Assembly: GCF_000217915.1 (NCBI RefSeq)
Contig: NZ_AFOZ01000026.1
Coordinates: forward strand, 1-39,325
DNA: 39,325 nt
Direction of reading: 5' to 3'
Origin: Shewanella sp. HN-41
GTDB lineage: Bacteria > Pseudomonadota > Gammaproteobacteria > Enterobacterales > Shewanellaceae
Position 1 is the stretch's first letter. Every line of letters starts with the position of its first letter. Made by a program: the position numbers and the translations under genes. Shown here piece after piece: positions 1 through 9,939 of the stretch. The notes under the pieces are model-generated. The model saw only the letters and a program-made list of their open reading frames with translations. It was not told the origin of the DNA and made no database searches.

Positions 1-667
1 CATCCACAACTTTTTTGCTTTTAGCACTACACAAACAACACCGAGATAACCAGTTCAAGTCAGCGCAAAATGCTAACTCCTGTCTTTAAATCAACAGACG
101 ATGCAAATGCCAAAAGGTGCGCCATGGTAATTAGCGAGACGACCGTCCGCCCCAGGCCGCTTTTTGGCATCCATGCCATCGCGGCATTTGTAAACCCTTC
201 ACATCAGACGGGCGGCCCTACATCCACGGATGGCTTGAACAACCTTCATGTTTAACTGCCAGTTCGTCATCTGATAGGCAGGACGCCTGAATGTCGTGCA
301 ATGCAGGGATGCATGAGAACGACCATGGCTCTCGTTCATAAGCTTAGAAACCCTAGGTTTCTATTCACCGAGTCGTCGAGTAAATGCCATGGCAAACCAG
401 ACTGTGTAGTGAGTTTGGTGGCAAAAACTGAGCCGAATTAAGAGTAGCAAGGCTCACGAGTTAACATTCAGAGGCATTTAATAGCAAGGAGTTGAAAATT
501 AATATGGATATAGAAAAAGATTTTCTAGGGGAAAATACTATCGATAGCACATCCGCGCCATAGGGATTAGAGCAAATAATCAGCTAGTGGTGTCTATCAA
601 AAGCAATAGTAATTGATGCCTAATGGTAGATATTAAAATCCATAATGACTATTGATCTGCAACCACA
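1..667. other. Gene-poor left flank with hairpins
   Basis: No known gene is recognisable in these 667 bases on either strand. The first ~480 bases are fairly GC-balanced and contain several short inverted repeats: GGCA-TCCA-TGCC at 166-177, and AGAAACC-CTA-GGTTTCT at 346-362, whose centre is the palindrome CCTAGG. The last ~180 bases are AT-rich. A plus-strand 19-codon ORF (504-563) has an AAGGAG about 12 bases upstream but is too short to support. A decayed gene, an intergenic repeat element or the 3' flank of a gene outside the window are all possible. Confidence 0.5.
199..339 (-). CDS. Doubtful 46-aa arginine-rich ORF
   Basis: An ATG-started minus-strand frame of 46 codons begins MNESHGRSHASLH and ends CRAARLM, rich in Arg, His and Cys. 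An in-frame stop lies eight codons before the ATG, so this is the whole frame. The only Shine-Dalgarno-like motif, AGGG, is about 12 bases upstream and poorly placed. I do not recognise a family. It may be a real small basic protein, or a chance frame inside a repeated intergenic element. Its position downstream of zapC on the same strand gives no functional hint. Confidence 0.2.
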   Translation of the reverse strand: MNESHGRSHASLHCTTFRRPAYQMTNWQLNMKVVQAIRGCRAARLM

Positions 668-1201
668 CTATGCCGCAACCACATGGCGCTGTACACGCAG
701 TGGGTGTAAGCGGTTATGCATCACTTTAATGGTTTCAAACTGCACCATGGTTTTAGCACCGGATAAAACACATTCGGGCGATAATAACATCACTAAGGCA
801 GATTGCAGGGTGTTTTCAACCACAAGCACGAGTGCCCTTTGCTTTTGGCATTTAAGCTCAAAGACTTTACCCACATCGCTATATACACATACATCACTGG
901 TATCAAAAAACCAAGATTTTGGCATTTGCGGTGTCAGCATAAAATGCGCTGCGGTAGCATTGAGGGCAATTTGCACAATGGCTGCATCGGTTAAAGAAAG
1001 GGTTTTAGGCAACTTCTCGAGTAAGCTCATATAGAATTTGGCGTGCGCGATATTAAATTCCATCCTCGATAAGGCATCAGGAATTAATGATTTTGCTTTA
1101 TAAGCCGTCAGAAATTCTATCTCGGAACCTAACGATACGCCTAATACACCATACGAATCGTTATATTTCCATTGCCAATCCTTTTGCGGCATTAATAACA
1201 T
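668..1201 (-). CDS. zapC: Cell division protein ZapC
   Basis: ZapC binds FtsZ in the cytoplasm and promotes bundling of FtsZ protofilaments at the division ring. The predicted protein is 177 aa, close to E. coli ZapC (180 aa). It carries the family-typical stretch LKPQMPKSWHF-like (here LTPQMPKSWFFD) in the middle and a C-terminal IKVMHNRLHP segment matching the E. coli pattern. The frame can be extended to a GTG at 1225, but the ATG at 1201 (MLLMPQKDWQW) fits the family N-terminus; a third candidate ATG is at 1192. It lies downstream of pyrD on the same strand, as in E. coli. About 200 bases separate the two genes, including a GATC-rich segment and an AT-rich stretch, so it may have its own promoter. 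Confidence 0.9.
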   Translation of the reverse strand: MLLMPQKDWQWKYNDSYGVLGVSLGSEIEFLTAYKAKSLIPDALSRMEFNIAHAKFYMSLLEKLPKTLSLTDAAIVQIALNATAAHFMLTPQMPKSWFFDTSDVCVYSDVGKVFELKCQKQRALVLVVENTLQSALVMLLSPECVLSGAKTMVQFETIKVMHNRLHPLRVQRHVVAA

Positions 1202-1209
1202 AACGTTTA

Positions 1210-1229
1210 CCCAGTATTTGAACACTGGG
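1210..1229. promoter_or_regulatory. Inverted repeat upstream of zapC
   Basis: CCCAGT (1210-1215) and ACTGGG (1224-1229) form perfect 6-bp arms around an 8-base spacer, only 9 bases upstream of the preferred zapC ATG at 1201. The geometry is that of a dimeric repressor site, but it does not match LexA (CTGT-N8-ACAG), FadR or TyrR boxes. It could equally be an mRNA hairpin occluding zapC initiation. Confidence 0.3.
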
Positions 1230-1300
1230 ACATAATAGTAGATATTTTATTCAATATCAAAATAAAAATAATAAAATATAAATTATTTAACAACAGCTTA

Positions 1301-1402
1301 GTAGATCTACTCTTTGATCTTAACTGCGATCTAAAGATCGTTTTAGATCGCAGTTATTTGAAAAGATCTTATTTTAGATCTCTATATTGATCTTAAGATC
1401 AT
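1301..1402. repeat. Nine-GATC cluster, two degenerate ~41-bp copies
   Basis: GATC occurs at 1304, 1316, 1328, 1336, 1346, 1365, 1377, 1389 and 1397, i.e. nine times in 97 bases against about one per 256 expected. Spacings are 12-12-8-10-19-12-12-8, so the 12-12-8 pattern occurs twice, offset by 61 bases. Aligning 1301-1341 with 1362-1402 shows many further matches, as in a degenerate direct duplication. The block starts right after the pyrD stop. Dam methylation and SeqA binding are the obvious candidate roles. Confidence 0.75.
1322..1355. repeat. Perfect 14-bp hairpin downstream of pyrD
   Basis: AACTGCGATCTAAA (1322-1335) pairs perfectly with TTTAGATCGCAGTT (1342-1355) around a 6-base loop. 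Neither strand has the run of T expected of an intrinsic terminator, so this is probably a 3'-end stabilising structure for pyrD mRNA, a Rho-assisted end, or a protein-binding site. It sits inside the GATC cluster. Confidence 0.55.
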
Positions 1403-2421
1403 TATTTTAATCGGTAAGCTTCTACAATTTCTTTAATTAACTTCGGACCTTGATAAATAAAACCCGAGTAAATCTGTACCATAGTCGCACCCGCATCGAA
1501 TTTAGCTAAGGCATCCTCGGCACTATTAATACCACCTACACCAATGATCGGGATCTGCCCCTTTAAACACATAGCTAACTGCTTGATCACTTTAGTCGAC
1601 AGCTCAGTCAAAGGTTTGCCGCTTAAACCACCGCTTTCATTAGCATTAGCAAGACCACTAACACCATCGCGCGTTAAGGTAGTATTAGTCGCAATTGCGC
1701 CGTCAAATTTGTTTTTAATCAAAGCCTGCGCAATATTCTCAATTTCTTCACTGGTTAAATCAGGAGCAATTTTAAGCGCGATGGGCACGTACTTTTTATG
1801 TTTTTCAGCAAGCTCAAGTTGCTTAGTTTTAATTGCGCTCAATAATTCATCTAATAGATCGCCATATTGCAGCGATCGTAATCCTGGGGTGTTAGGTGAT
1901 GAAATATTCACCGCAATATACGCCGCATGGGGGTAAACTTTATCCATGCAGATCAAATAATCATCCTTACCCTGCTCTACTGGCGTGTCTTTATTTTTAC
2001 CAATATTGACGCCGACCATAATATTAGTCTTCTTGGCGAGCAAGTTTTTGACTAAGTTATCGACACCTTTATTATTAAAACCCATGCGATTGATGATCGC
2101 TTTAGCGGGCTTTAATCTAAATAAGCGGGGCAAATCATTACCGGGTTGTGGTCTTGGGGTAACAGTCCCCACTTCGACATGGCCAAACCCCATCGCATGA
2201 AAGGCATCAATCGATTCGCCATCCTTGTCCATACCCGCCGCTAAGCCAACAGGATTTGGAAAGGTCAGCCCCATAAAGTTCACGGGGGCGGGGGCTATCG
2301 TTTGTCCATACAGACACGTTAATGGACTATTGGCAGTCATTTTTAAACTACCTATAGCAAGATTGTGAGCTCGCTCAGGATCCATCTGAAACATGACTTT
2401 CTGTGCGATTTTATAAAACAT
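1402..2421 (-). CDS. pyrD: Dihydroorotate dehydrogenase (quinone), class 2
   Basis: PyrD oxidises dihydroorotate to orotate, the fourth step of de novo pyrimidine synthesis, and passes electrons through FMN to the quinone pool at the inner membrane. The 339-aa protein has the short amphipathic N-terminal extension typical of membrane-associated class 2 enzymes (residues 1-40), the MGFNNKG motif (113-119), NISSPNTPG with the catalytic Ser175 of class 2 enzymes, and a C-terminal GVGGINS phosphate-binding motif. A good Shine-Dalgarno (GAGGA) precedes the ATG by 6 bases. The only upstream space, 62 bases to the glutamate dehydrogenase stop, is mostly taken up by an intrinsic terminator, so the promoter is not obvious. 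zapC follows downstream. Confidence 0.97.
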   Translation of the reverse strand: MFYKIAQKVMFQMDPERAHNLAIGSLKMTANSPLTCLYGQTIAPAPVNFMGLTFPNPVGLAAGMDKDGESIDAFHAMGFGHVEVGTVTPRPQPGNDLPRLFRLKPAKAIINRMGFNNKGVDNLVKNLLAKKTNIMVGVNIGKNKDTPVEQGKDDYLICMDKVYPHAAYIAVNISSPNTPGLRSLQYGDLLDELLSAIKTKQLELAEKHKKYVPIALKIAPDLTSEEIENIAQALIKNKFDGAIATNTTLTRDGVSGLANANESGGLSGKPLTELSTKVIKQLAMCLKGQIPIIGVGGINSAEDALAKFDAGATMVQIYSGFIYQGPKLIKEIVEAYRLK

Positions 2422-2437
2422 GTACTTTCCTCGACCT

Positions 2438-2466
2438 AAAAAAAGCCCCGGCGATCGCCAGGGCTT
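2438..2466 (-). terminator. Intrinsic terminator before pyrD
   Basis: On the minus strand AGCCC-T-GGCGATCGCC-G-GGGCT folds into a long GC-rich stem followed by seven T (2444-2438). It lies 18 bases after the glutamate dehydrogenase stop and only 16 bases before the pyrD ATG. It should end the gdh transcript, but any pyrD promoter upstream of it would have to read through it. Confidence 0.85.
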
Positions 2467-2483
2467 CTGATTGTTATAAAAGT

Positions 2484-5400
2484 TTACTTTTGGCCTTCGC
2501 AGTGAAGGATCAGAAGATTAAGTTCACGTAGGGCGACAGAGAACTTAGCAAACTCATGGCTTTGCGACGTTTTGAAGTCAGCTAACATGTGGAACCATCT
2601 TTCCAATAAGCCTTGATTAATCTCAATCCACTGAGAAATCACGCTTTCGGCATCACAGGTTTCACTGCAGGTTCTTAGCACCACTGAACTTAATGCACGT
2701 TGTTGCCAATCCAACTCTTCCCTAAAGGCGGCACGAGCCAGTGCCTGCCAATGGTTCGCCACAGGTTGGGCGCTGATCTGTTCTAAGAACCAGTGCAGCT
2801 CAACACGGGCGCCGAGTTTGAAGTAAGTCTCGGCAACTAATGCCACAGTCTTATCTTCTGCTTGGGCAATTTGTGCTATGTCTAAGGCTGAGAACAAGGT
2901 ACTCATATTAGCCACAACGGTCGCAACATCCTGCGGTACACTCTCTCTGACCAAGGCATTGATCTCAGATTGGATACCTTTAGCTTCTTCTTCTACTAGG
3001 TATAAATGAACATTCGCTTTGATCTGTTCAAATACCGGTTTGAAGAAGGCAACCGTCTGCTCGATGCTCCAAGTACGGTTACGGTGACGCAGGAACCAGC
3101 GACACGCACGGCGCATATTGCGACGTAACTGGTGCAACATCTCACCTTGAACCACAGCAGGTACGATACCGTTTAAGTCAGTGATCGATTTAGTTAATTC
3201 AGCTAAACCAAATACTTCGCGAGCCATAGTGTAACAAATCGCCGCATCGGCAACTGAGGCACCAGTCTCATCTTGCATACGTTGAACGAAGTTCAAGCCC
3301 ATATCGTTAACGAGTTCATTGGCGAGTGAGGTCGCAATGATTTCGCCACGCAGTGGGTGAGTCGCCATTCTCTCGCTGTATTTTTCCTGAAGTTTTTTCG
3401 GGAAATAGGCGATAAGCAGTTGGCTTAATAGTGCATCTTCAGTGATTTCTGGCGTCACTAACTGCTCTTTCAGCACCATTTTCGCATAGGCAACCAGTAC
3501 CGATAGCTCTGGGCGTGTTAATGCACGACCACTGGCTAAACGTTCCGCTAGCTCGTCGTCAGAGGGTAAAAACTCTAAGGCTCTGTCTAACTTGCCTTCT
3601 TTTTCAAGATACTGGATAAAGCGGATCTGCTCTTTTAACTGCTCAGCACCGCGTACTTGGGTCACGGAGATAGTACGGGTTTGATCTTTACAGTCCTGCA
3701 GTACGATTTGGCCGACTTCTTCGGTCATTTCTTCCAGTAAACGGTTACGCTGCTTAAGCGTCAGTTCACCTTCAGTCACCATAGCGTTCAGCAAAATCTT
3801 GATGTTCACTTCGTTGTCTGAACAGTCCACACCACCGACGTTATCCACGAAGTCTGTGTTGATGCGGCCGCCGTTAGACGCATATTCGATACGACCTAAC
3901 TGAGTACAACCTAAGTTACCGCCCTCGCCGACTATCTTAGCGCGCAGTTCGCCACCGTTGACCCGTAGAGCATCGTTAGCACGGTCGCCGACTTCGGCAT
4001 GGGTCTCACGGGCTGACTTAACATACGTACCGATACCGCCGTTCCAGATCAGATCCACTGGCATTTTCAGCAGCTCTTTCATCAGCTCAGTTGGGGTCAT
4101 AGAGGTTTTCTCTGTGGCCAACATTTGCTTCATTTCTGCCGATAATGGGATTGATTTGGATGAACGTAGGAAGATACCGCCACCCTTAGAAATCAACTTG
4201 CTGTTGTAATCTTCCCAGCTTGAACGTGGCAGAGCGAATAAACGCGCCCGTTCATCATAACTTAATGCCGTATCTGGATTCGGATCGATAAAGATATGCA
4301 TGTGGTTAAAGGCTGCAACCAGTTTAGTGTGCTCAGACAACAACATACCGTTACCGAATACGTCGCCCGCCATGTCACCTATACCTAAACAGGTAAAGTC
4401 TGTGGTTTGGCAATCGATACCGACTTCGCGGAAATGACGCTTAACCGATTCCCAGCCACCTTTGGCCGTGATACCCATTTTCTTATGGTCATAACCGTTA
4501 CTGCCACCCGATGCGAATGCATCACCCAGCCAGAAACGGTATTCGAGGGAAATCGAGTTCGCAATGTCGGAGAATGTCGCTGTACCTTTATCGGCTGCTA
4601 CCACTAAATAGGGGTCATCTTCATCGTGACGCACTACATCCACTGGATGGACGATTTCACCGTTCAAAATGTTGTCGGTAATATCGAGCAATGCGCGGAT
4701 AAAGATGCGGTAGCATTCTTGACCTTCGGTGAAGAACGCTTCGCGGCCACCTTCGGTTGGCAGTTGTTTACAAACGAAACCACCTTTAGCACCCACAGGC
4801 ACGATTACGGTGTTCTTCACTTGCTGTGCTTTTACCAGACCTAAGACTTCGGTACGGAAGTCTTCACGGCGATCTGACCAACGCAGACCACCACGGGCGA
4901 CTTTACCGTAGCGTAAATGCACACCTTCAACCCGTGGCGAATAGACGAATATTTCGAATTTCGGCAGTGGGCGTGGCATTTCAGGGATCAGTGAAGGCAT
5001 GAATTTAAACGAGATATAACTCTTAGATTCGCCCTTAGCATCCTGTTGGTAGAAGTTGGTACGCAGCGTCGCGTTAATCAGGTCTAAATAACGGCGAATA
5101 ATACGGTCATCATCTAGGCTAGATACTTCGTCTAACCGTAAATTGATCTGCTCCATAAACTTGCCCAGCGTGCGGGTCTTCAGTTTTGGATTGAACTTAC
5201 GGATAAACATCTTCACCAACAAATCGGCGATTTGTGGGTAACGACCGAAGGTTTCTTCGATATAGGCTTGGCTGAAGGTCGCATCGATTTGACGCATGTA
5301 CTTAGCGTAGGCGCGCAGTACCGACACTTCGCGGCCAGTTAAGCCAGATGCCAGAATGATGCGGTTAAAACCGTCATCTTCTAATTTCTTTTGCCACACT

Positions 5401-7328
5401 TGCGACAGTGCAGTTTGGAACCTGTCTTGGCTGTCGGCGATATTGTCCGTGTTGACAACTTTAACCGTCATCAAGAAGTCTAAGATCCAGAAGGTTGAAC
5501 CGTCCGTCGTCGTGACTTCATAAGGACGCTCGTTGATCACGCGCAGACCAAAGTTTTCCAGCATTGGTAGCACGTCAGAAAGATGAATAGGCTCATCTTT
5601 ATGGAACAGTTTTAAACGCACTTTATTGTCGTTCAGCGCCGCTTCCTGCGGTTGATAGAACAACATACCTAGCTTATGTTCATCATCCAACGCTTCGAGT
5701 TGTTGCATATCGACAACGGCAGAGCTTGGCAATACGTCTTCTTTATAGCTCTGTTCGAAGGCGTTCGCGTAACGCTTCATCAGATGAGTACCGGCTTCTT
5801 CACCTAAGGCATTGTTTAGCGCGGTGCTTAACTTATCTTCCCAAGAACGTGCCGCTTCAATTAAGTTATTCTCTATGGCAGCCACATCTACATCCATATT
5901 ATTGTTATCAACTTTGACAATGTAGTGAGTACGGGCAAGCGTCGACTCGGAGAAATAAGTCGTAAACTCTACATCTTCTTTGCTGTTGAAATGCTGGGCC
6001 AGAATACGCTGGGTATCTTGGCGAAGTTTAGTGTTGTAACGATCTTTAGATACATAAACTAAACAGGATAAGAAACGACCAAAACCATCTTTGCGAACAA
6101 AGAGTTTTAGCTTATCCCTATCTTGCATTTCTAACACACCGTGGGCTGTATGCGCTAAATCATCAACATTGGCTTGGATTAGCTCGTCACGGGGTAAATT
6201 CTCAAGAATATTTAGCAGGGCTTTATAGTCGTGGGAACGTGGCGTTAAGCCTGAACGATCGAGCACCCGCTGCACTTTTTCGTTCAGCAGTGGGATCTCA
6301 CGTGGGCTACGGTTATACACGTTTGACGCATACAAACCGATAAATCTATCTTCACCCACCACATTGCCTTTCTTATCGAAACGCTTGATACCGATATAAT
6401 CGACATAAGCTGGGCGATGTACGCGGCTCTTAGCACTGCTCTTTGTTAGGATCAGTAAGCTGTGATCTAAGGCTTCCTTACGGGCACTATCGGAGAAGCT
6501 CGATAACAACAACCCTTGCTCTGGCTGAGCTTTATGGTGCTTGTTCATTAAACCTAAACTAGAGGCAAGATTAGGCACTAGCTCGACATCACCTTCAACA
6601 CGTTTCAAATCGTATTGGCGGTATCCCAGTAAGGTGAAATGATGATTATTCAAGTAAGTCAAGAAGTTAATCGCTTCGTCTAACTCTTGCTTCTCACCAG
6701 GGAACGGACGCTTTGGCAGGTCTTTAATGGTTTCGCCCAATTTAGCAGACATCGCTTCCCAGTCATTGACCGACGCGGCAACATCGGCGAGCACGGATTG
6801 AATTTCGCGCTCCAAAGCCTTGATATCGACTGTACTGCTTTGACGGTCGATTTCAATTAAGAAGACCGCAACTTGCTCAGTACTGTCTGGGTTCTGATTC
6901 AGATAAGTCACTTTAGTGACCTCTTCTGCTGAACGTTCGATCGCCAACGGAGTATGCAGCATCATATGAGCTGTAATACCCATACGATTCAGTGCCATAC
7001 CAACTGAATCAACCAAGAATGGCATGTCAGGTTGGATAACTTCGATGATCGAATGGGTCGATTGCCAGCCGTGTTTTGACTGGCTTGGGTTAAATACTCT
7101 CAGGTGAGTTTGACCCTTAGGGGTCTTATTTAAGGCGTTCCATAAACTGAGAACGGCACCGTACAAATCGCTATCGTTACGCGCATTGAGGTCGTCTTTC
7201 GACATGTGGGCGTAAAGGCAGGTAGCGAACTGTTCAACTTGCTTGGCTTGTGAATTAGGGACTTTAGCGTGAATTAAACTGACTACATTTTCAAGTAGTA
7301 CTGAAGGCATTGCATCTTTCAAGGCCAT
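2484..7328 (-). CDS. gdhB: NAD-dependent glutamate dehydrogenase, large type
   Basis: This enzyme oxidatively deaminates glutamate to 2-oxoglutarate and ammonium with NAD+, usually serving amino-acid catabolism in the cytoplasm. At 1614 aa it is the very large (about 180 kDa) subunit class known from Streptomyces, Pseudomonas and Shewanella, not the 450-aa E. coli type. A long N-terminal regulatory part (about residues 1-700, with ACT-like regions expected) precedes the catalytic region. That region shows [16 protein letters not shown] and then [10 protein letters not shown], with the substrate-binding Lys near residue 850, and GGIGTYVK and [10 protein letters not shown] further on in the dinucleotide-binding half. 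The start is supported by AAGGA about 10 bases before the ATG. A CRP-like box lies about 80 bases upstream and an intrinsic terminator downstream, so it is probably monocistronic. The symbol follows Pseudomonas usage. Confidence 0.95.
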   Translation of the reverse strand: MALKDAMPSVLLENVVSLIHAKVPNSQAKQVEQFATCLYAHMSKDDLNARNDSDLYGAVLSLWNALNKTPKGQTHLRVFNPSQSKHGWQSTHSIIEVIQPDMPFLVDSVGMALNRMGITAHMMLHTPLAIERSAEEVTKVTYLNQNPDSTEQVAVFLIEIDRQSSTVDIKALEREIQSVLADVAASVNDWEAMSAKLGETIKDLPKRPFPGEKQELDEAINFLTYLNNHHFTLLGYRQYDLKRVEGDVELVPNLASSLGLMNKHHKAQPEQGLLLSSFSDSARKEALDHSLLILTKSSAKSRVHRPAYVDYIGIKRFDKKGNVVGEDRFIGLYASNVYNRSPREIPLLNEKVQRVLDRSGLTPRSHDYKALLNILENLPRDELIQANVDDLAHTAHGVLEMQDRDKLKLFVRKDGFGRFLSCLVYVSKDRYNTKLRQDTQRILAQHFNSKEDVEFTTYFSESTLARTHYIVKVDNNNMDVDVAAIENNLIEAARSWEDKLSTALNNALGEEAGTHLMKRYANAFEQSYKEDVLPSSAVVDMQQLEALDDEHKLGMLFYQPQEAALNDNKVRLKLFHKDEPIHLSDVLPMLENFGLRVINERPYEVTTTDGSTFWILDFLMTVKVVNTDNIADSQDRFQTALSQVWQKKLEDDGFNRIILASGLTGREVSVLRAYAKYMRQIDATFSQAYIEETFGRYPQIADLLVKMFIRKFNPKLKTRTLGKFMEQINLRLDEVSSLDDDRIIRRYLDLINATLRTNFYQQDAKGESKSYISFKFMPSLIPEMPRPLPKFEIFVYSPRVEGVHLRYGKVARGGLRWSDRREDFRTEVLGLVKAQQVKNTVIVPVGAKGGFVCKQLPTEGGREAFFTEGQECYRIFIRALLDITDNILNGEIVHPVDVVRHDEDDPYLVVAADKGTATFSDIANSISLEYRFWLGDAFASGGSNGYDHKKMGITAKGGWESVKRHFREVGIDCQTTDFTCLGIGDMAGDVFGNGMLLSEHTKLVAAFNHMHIFIDPNPDTALSYDERARLFALPRSSWEDYNSKLISKGGGIFLRSSKSIPLSAEMKQMLATEKTSMTPTELMKELLKMPVDLIWNGGIGTYVKSARETHAEVGDRANDALRVNGGELRAKIVGEGGNLGCTQLGRIEYASNGGRINTDFVDNVGGVDCSDNEVNIKILLNAMVTEGELTLKQRNRLLEEMTEEVGQIVLQDCKDQTRTISVTQVRGAEQLKEQIRFIQYLEKEGKLDRALEFLPSDDELAERLASGRALTRPELSVLVAYAKMVLKEQLVTPEITEDALLSQLLIAYFPKKLQEKYSERMATHPLRGEIIATSLANELVNDMGLNFVQRMQDETGASVADAAICYTMAREVFGLAELTKSITDLNGIVPAVVQGEMLHQLRRNMRRACRWFLRHRNRTWSIEQTVAFFKPVFEQIKANVHLYLVEEEAKGIQSEINALVRESVPQDVATVVANMSTLFSALDIAQIAQAEDKTVALVAETYFKLGARVELHWFLEQISAQPVANHWQALARAAFREELDWQQRALSSVVLRTCSETCDAESVISQWIEINQGLLERWFHMLADFKTSQSHEFAKFSVALRELNLLILHCEGQK

Positions 7329-7407
7329 GTTGCTGTTTCCTTAAGCGTCTATGGCAGCGCTTTTTTTCATTATTGGATGCTTCGGCTTAACGATCGCAGA
7401 ATATAAG

Positions 7408-7423
7408 TGTGATCTGGATCATC
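7408..7423. promoter_or_regulatory. CRP-like site upstream of gdhB
   Basis: TGTGATCTGGATCATC matches the symmetric CRP consensus TGTGA-N6-TCACA in the whole left half and in the first three bases of the right half, and it keeps the central GATC...GATC symmetry. It is centred about 88 bases upstream of the gdhB ATG. A -10-like AATAAT on the minus strand (7374-7369) lies between the box and the gene, placing the box roughly 50 bases upstream of a start near 7362. Control of an amino-acid-catabolic gene by CRP is plausible but not shown. Confidence 0.45.
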
Positions 7424-7559
7424 GCGCGAAGTTTATTACTAAATCCTCTGTATTTCGAGGAAAATTTTAGTGGTACATCCTGTGTTAATCCAGCAACAGC
7501 GTAAAGATGGCACAACAGTTGAACAAAAAATCAAAAAAACAGCTTTTGTATGCAAAACA

Positions 7560-7583
7560 AATGGGGAGCTATTACTCCCCATT
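7560..7583 (-). terminator. Terminator after the RND exporter gene
   Basis: AATGGGGAG (7560-7568) and CTCCCCATT (7575-7583) are perfect 9-bp arms with a 6-base loop, starting 8 bases after the exporter stop. On the minus strand the stem is followed by TGTTTTGC, a moderately T-rich tail. It should separate the envelope operon from gdhB. Confidence 0.7.
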
Positions 7584-7591
7584 GACTTTAT

Positions 7592-9907
7592 TTACTTAGC
7601 CTTAGGCCAAAACACCGCCGCCAGTGCAGGCAGGATAATTATGGCGCCGAGCATATTTACCACAAACATGAAGGTGAGCAGGATCCCCATGTCCATTTGG
7701 AACTTGAGCGCCGAGAAAAACCAAGTGCTCACGCCAATGGCTAAGGTTAAGCCAGTGAAAATCACCGCACTGCCCCGCTCGACCAAGGCTTCGTAGTAGG
7801 CTTGCTGTACTGGCATACCATTCGAGAGCTTAGATGACATAGTCGATAGAATATAAATACCGTAATCCACACCTATGCCTACACCGAGTGCAATAACAGG
7901 TAAGGTACTGACAGCTAAGCCAATATCGAGCTGGGTCATCAAGGCCTGTGCCAGAGTAGAAACCACATACAACGGGATAATCACAGCAACCGTTGCCTTA
8001 AAGGACTTAAAGCTGATTAAGCAGAGTACAAACACGGCGCCATAGACGTATAACATCATAGGCAACTGCGCCTCGGCCACAGCTTCGTTGGTGGCCGCCA
8101 TCACGCCCACAGGACCCGATGCCAGTTTAAACTGCAACTTTTCATTATCCATTTTCGCGGCGACGACTTTTACCTTAGCCACCACAGTTTCAATGGTTTC
8201 TGCCTTATGATCCTTCATAAACAGATACACTGGCATAACTGAACAATCGCCATTCAACAGCCCTGAAGTGGTAGGTATTTGGCCTATCGCCTGTACTAAA
8301 CTTGCCGTCGTGCGTGGCAGCACCTCCCATCTTGGATTGCCTTCGTTAAAGCCTGCGTTCACTTTTTTAGCGACAGAAGCCAGACTCACAGTCGATTCAA
8401 CTCCGGGGGTGTTACGTACTAGCCATTCAAACTCATCAATTTGCGTGAGCACATCATGGTAAGTACAAGCCTCGGGACTCGCTTCAACGATCACTGTCAT
8501 CACATCGGTGGTGATAGAGAAGTGATCCGTAATGAAAAAGGTATCTAAGTTGTAACGTGAATCTTGGTGTAATGCCGGCGCGCCGCCCTGCAAATCACCG
8601 ATTTTCATCTGATTAGCCTGTTGCAGACCGGCAAAATACAACACGACTGTTGCTGCAATCACCACTATTGCGTATTTAGGCGTGGCAAAACGTGCTAAGA
8701 AACGCCAAATCGCTTCAGTGCGAACTTCTTCAGCCGTCGGCTCTGCGGTTTTATTGACTTTGATTTCAGTAAAAGAAATCACCAAAGGCAAGAGGATAAG
8801 GTTAGTGAAAATAATGACCCCAACCCCGAGGGATGCCGAAATCGCCAGTTCGCGAATAATGCCGATATCGATAGATAACAGGGTAATAAAACCAACCGTA
8901 TCAGACAGTAATGCCACTCCACCTGGCACTAATAGACTGCGGAATGCCGAAGCCGCCGCCGCTTTAGTGGCTTGTCCATCCAGCACACGGCGTCTTACCG
9001 CGTTGATCATTTGCACCCCGTGGCTCACCCCGATGGCGAACACTAAGAAAGGGACTAAAATCGACATGGGATCGAGACCAAAACCAATCACAGTCAATAA
9101 GCCGAGTTGCCACACCACAGCAATTAAACTGCACACTAAAGGTAAAACGGTGAGAATGATCGATTTAGAGAAGAGATACACCATGGCTGCGGTGATCAAA
9201 ATGGCGATCACGAAAAACAACAATACGCCCTTTGCACCATCGGCCACATCCCCCGCCATCTTGGCGAAGCCTATGATGTGTATTTTAATCTTGTCGGTTT
9301 CGTACTTACCCCTAAGCTCTTTTTCCAGTTGTGCCGCAAAGGCAATCGTATCTAGTGGTTTACCCGTCTGAGGATCGAAGTCCATCAACTGAGCAGAGAC
9401 CATAGCCGCACTGTAATCATTGGCGATTAAGCGCCCGACGATCCCCGCTTTCTCGATGTTATCCCGAACAGTATCCAGCCCAGTTTGTGTGGTTGAAAAA
9501 TCAGCGGGGATCACTGGACCACCCGCGAAACCATCTTCCACCACCTCAGTAAAACGTGTCGAGGGTGAAAAGAGAGATTTCACCTGTGAGCGTTCTACAC
9601 CAGGAATAAAAAACAGCTGGTCATGGACATTTTTTAAGGTATCAAAATAATTGGCATTGAAAATATTGCCGCTGGTGTCCTCAACCGCCACCATAATACT
9701 GTTAGCGCCACCAAAATCCTTTTGGTGCTTGAGGTAAGTTTGCATATAGCTATGATTAAGCGGAATATTTTTAATAAAAGCAGCATCCATTTTAAGCTGA
9801 CTGGCTTGATAGCCCAAAAAAAATGTCAGCAACACAAAAATGCTCACGACCCATGCGCGATTGCGGAATAAAAATGACTCAAATCCGTTGACCAGTTTTT
9901 CTAACAT
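7592..9907 (-). CDS. RND/MMPL-family exporter (HAE3-like)
   Basis: This is an inner-membrane, proton-driven transporter of the RND superfamily. At 771 aa it is shorter than the ~1040-aa AcrB type and fits the hydrophobe/amphiphile exporter-3 (MmpL/sterol-transporter-like) group. One helix near residues 17-35 is followed by a periplasmic loop to about 225, then a block of helices (about 230-390) with a sterol-sensing-like layout. A helix near 415 and a second periplasmic loop (about 435-620) precede a final helical block to the C-terminus, giving two MMPL repeats. It is the last gene of an operon with an outer-membrane DUF1302 protein, a DUF1329 protein and a YCF48-like protein. No membrane-fusion-protein gene or TolC gene is present, so it does not look like a drug-efflux tripartite pump. 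Movement of lipid or another hydrophobic compound is the inferred role. Confidence 0.9.
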   Translation of the reverse strand: MLEKLVNGFESFLFRNRAWVVSIFVLLTFFLGYQASQLKMDAAFIKNIPLNHSYMQTYLKHQKDFGGANSIMVAVEDTSGNIFNANYFDTLKNVHDQLFFIPGVERSQVKSLFSPSTRFTEVVEDGFAGGPVIPADFSTTQTGLDTVRDNIEKAGIVGRLIANDYSAAMVSAQLMDFDPQTGKPLDTIAFAAQLEKELRGKYETDKIKIHIIGFAKMAGDVADGAKGVLLFFVIAILITAAMVYLFSKSIILTVLPLVCSLIAVVWQLGLLTVIGFGLDPMSILVPFLVFAIGVSHGVQMINAVRRRVLDGQATKAAAASAFRSLLVPGGVALLSDTVGFITLLSIDIGIIRELAISASLGVGVIIFTNLILLPLVISFTEIKVNKTAEPTAEEVRTEAIWRFLARFATPKYAIVVIAATVVLYFAGLQQANQMKIGDLQGGAPALHQDSRYNLDTFFITDHFSITTDVMTVIVEASPEACTYHDVLTQIDEFEWLVRNTPGVESTVSLASVAKKVNAGFNEGNPRWEVLPRTTASLVQAIGQIPTTSGLLNGDCSVMPVYLFMKDHKAETIETVVAKVKVVAAKMDNEKLQFKLASGPVGVMAATNEAVAEAQLPMMLYVYGAVFVLCLISFKSFKATVAVIIPLYVVSTLAQALMTQLDIGLAVSTLPVIALGVGIGVDYGIYILSTMSSKLSNGMPVQQAYYEALVERGSAVIFTGLTLAIGVSTWFFSALKFQMDMGILLTFMFVVNMLGAIIILPALAAVFWPKAK

Positions 9908-9939
9908 CTTCTCGGCCCTGTTATTGTTGTTTTAAAGTT

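Noticed and set aside
1..339. rmf (ribosome modulation factor), which lies in the general pyrD-zapC area of E. coli
   Set aside because: No minus- or plus-strand frame gives the Lys/Arg-rich RMF sequence.
645..1034. 129-codon plus-strand ORF over zapC
   Set aside because: It lies antisense to zapC, which matches a known family in length and motifs.
1322..1355. Intrinsic terminator for pyrD
   Set aside because: The stem is perfect but no T run follows on either strand, so it is listed only as a hairpin.
1544..1936. 130-codon plus-strand ORF over pyrD
   Set aside because: Shadow frame antisense to pyrD; no domain seen.
7446..7466. CCTC...CGAGG hairpin followed by A/T bases as a plus-strand terminator
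   Set aside because: The stem is only 4 bp and no plus-strand gene ends here.
8682..9371. 229-codon plus-strand ORF inside the RND gene
   Set aside because: It is antisense to a well-supported exporter, rich in Lys/Thr/Ile as expected for a shadow frame, and has no recognisable domain.
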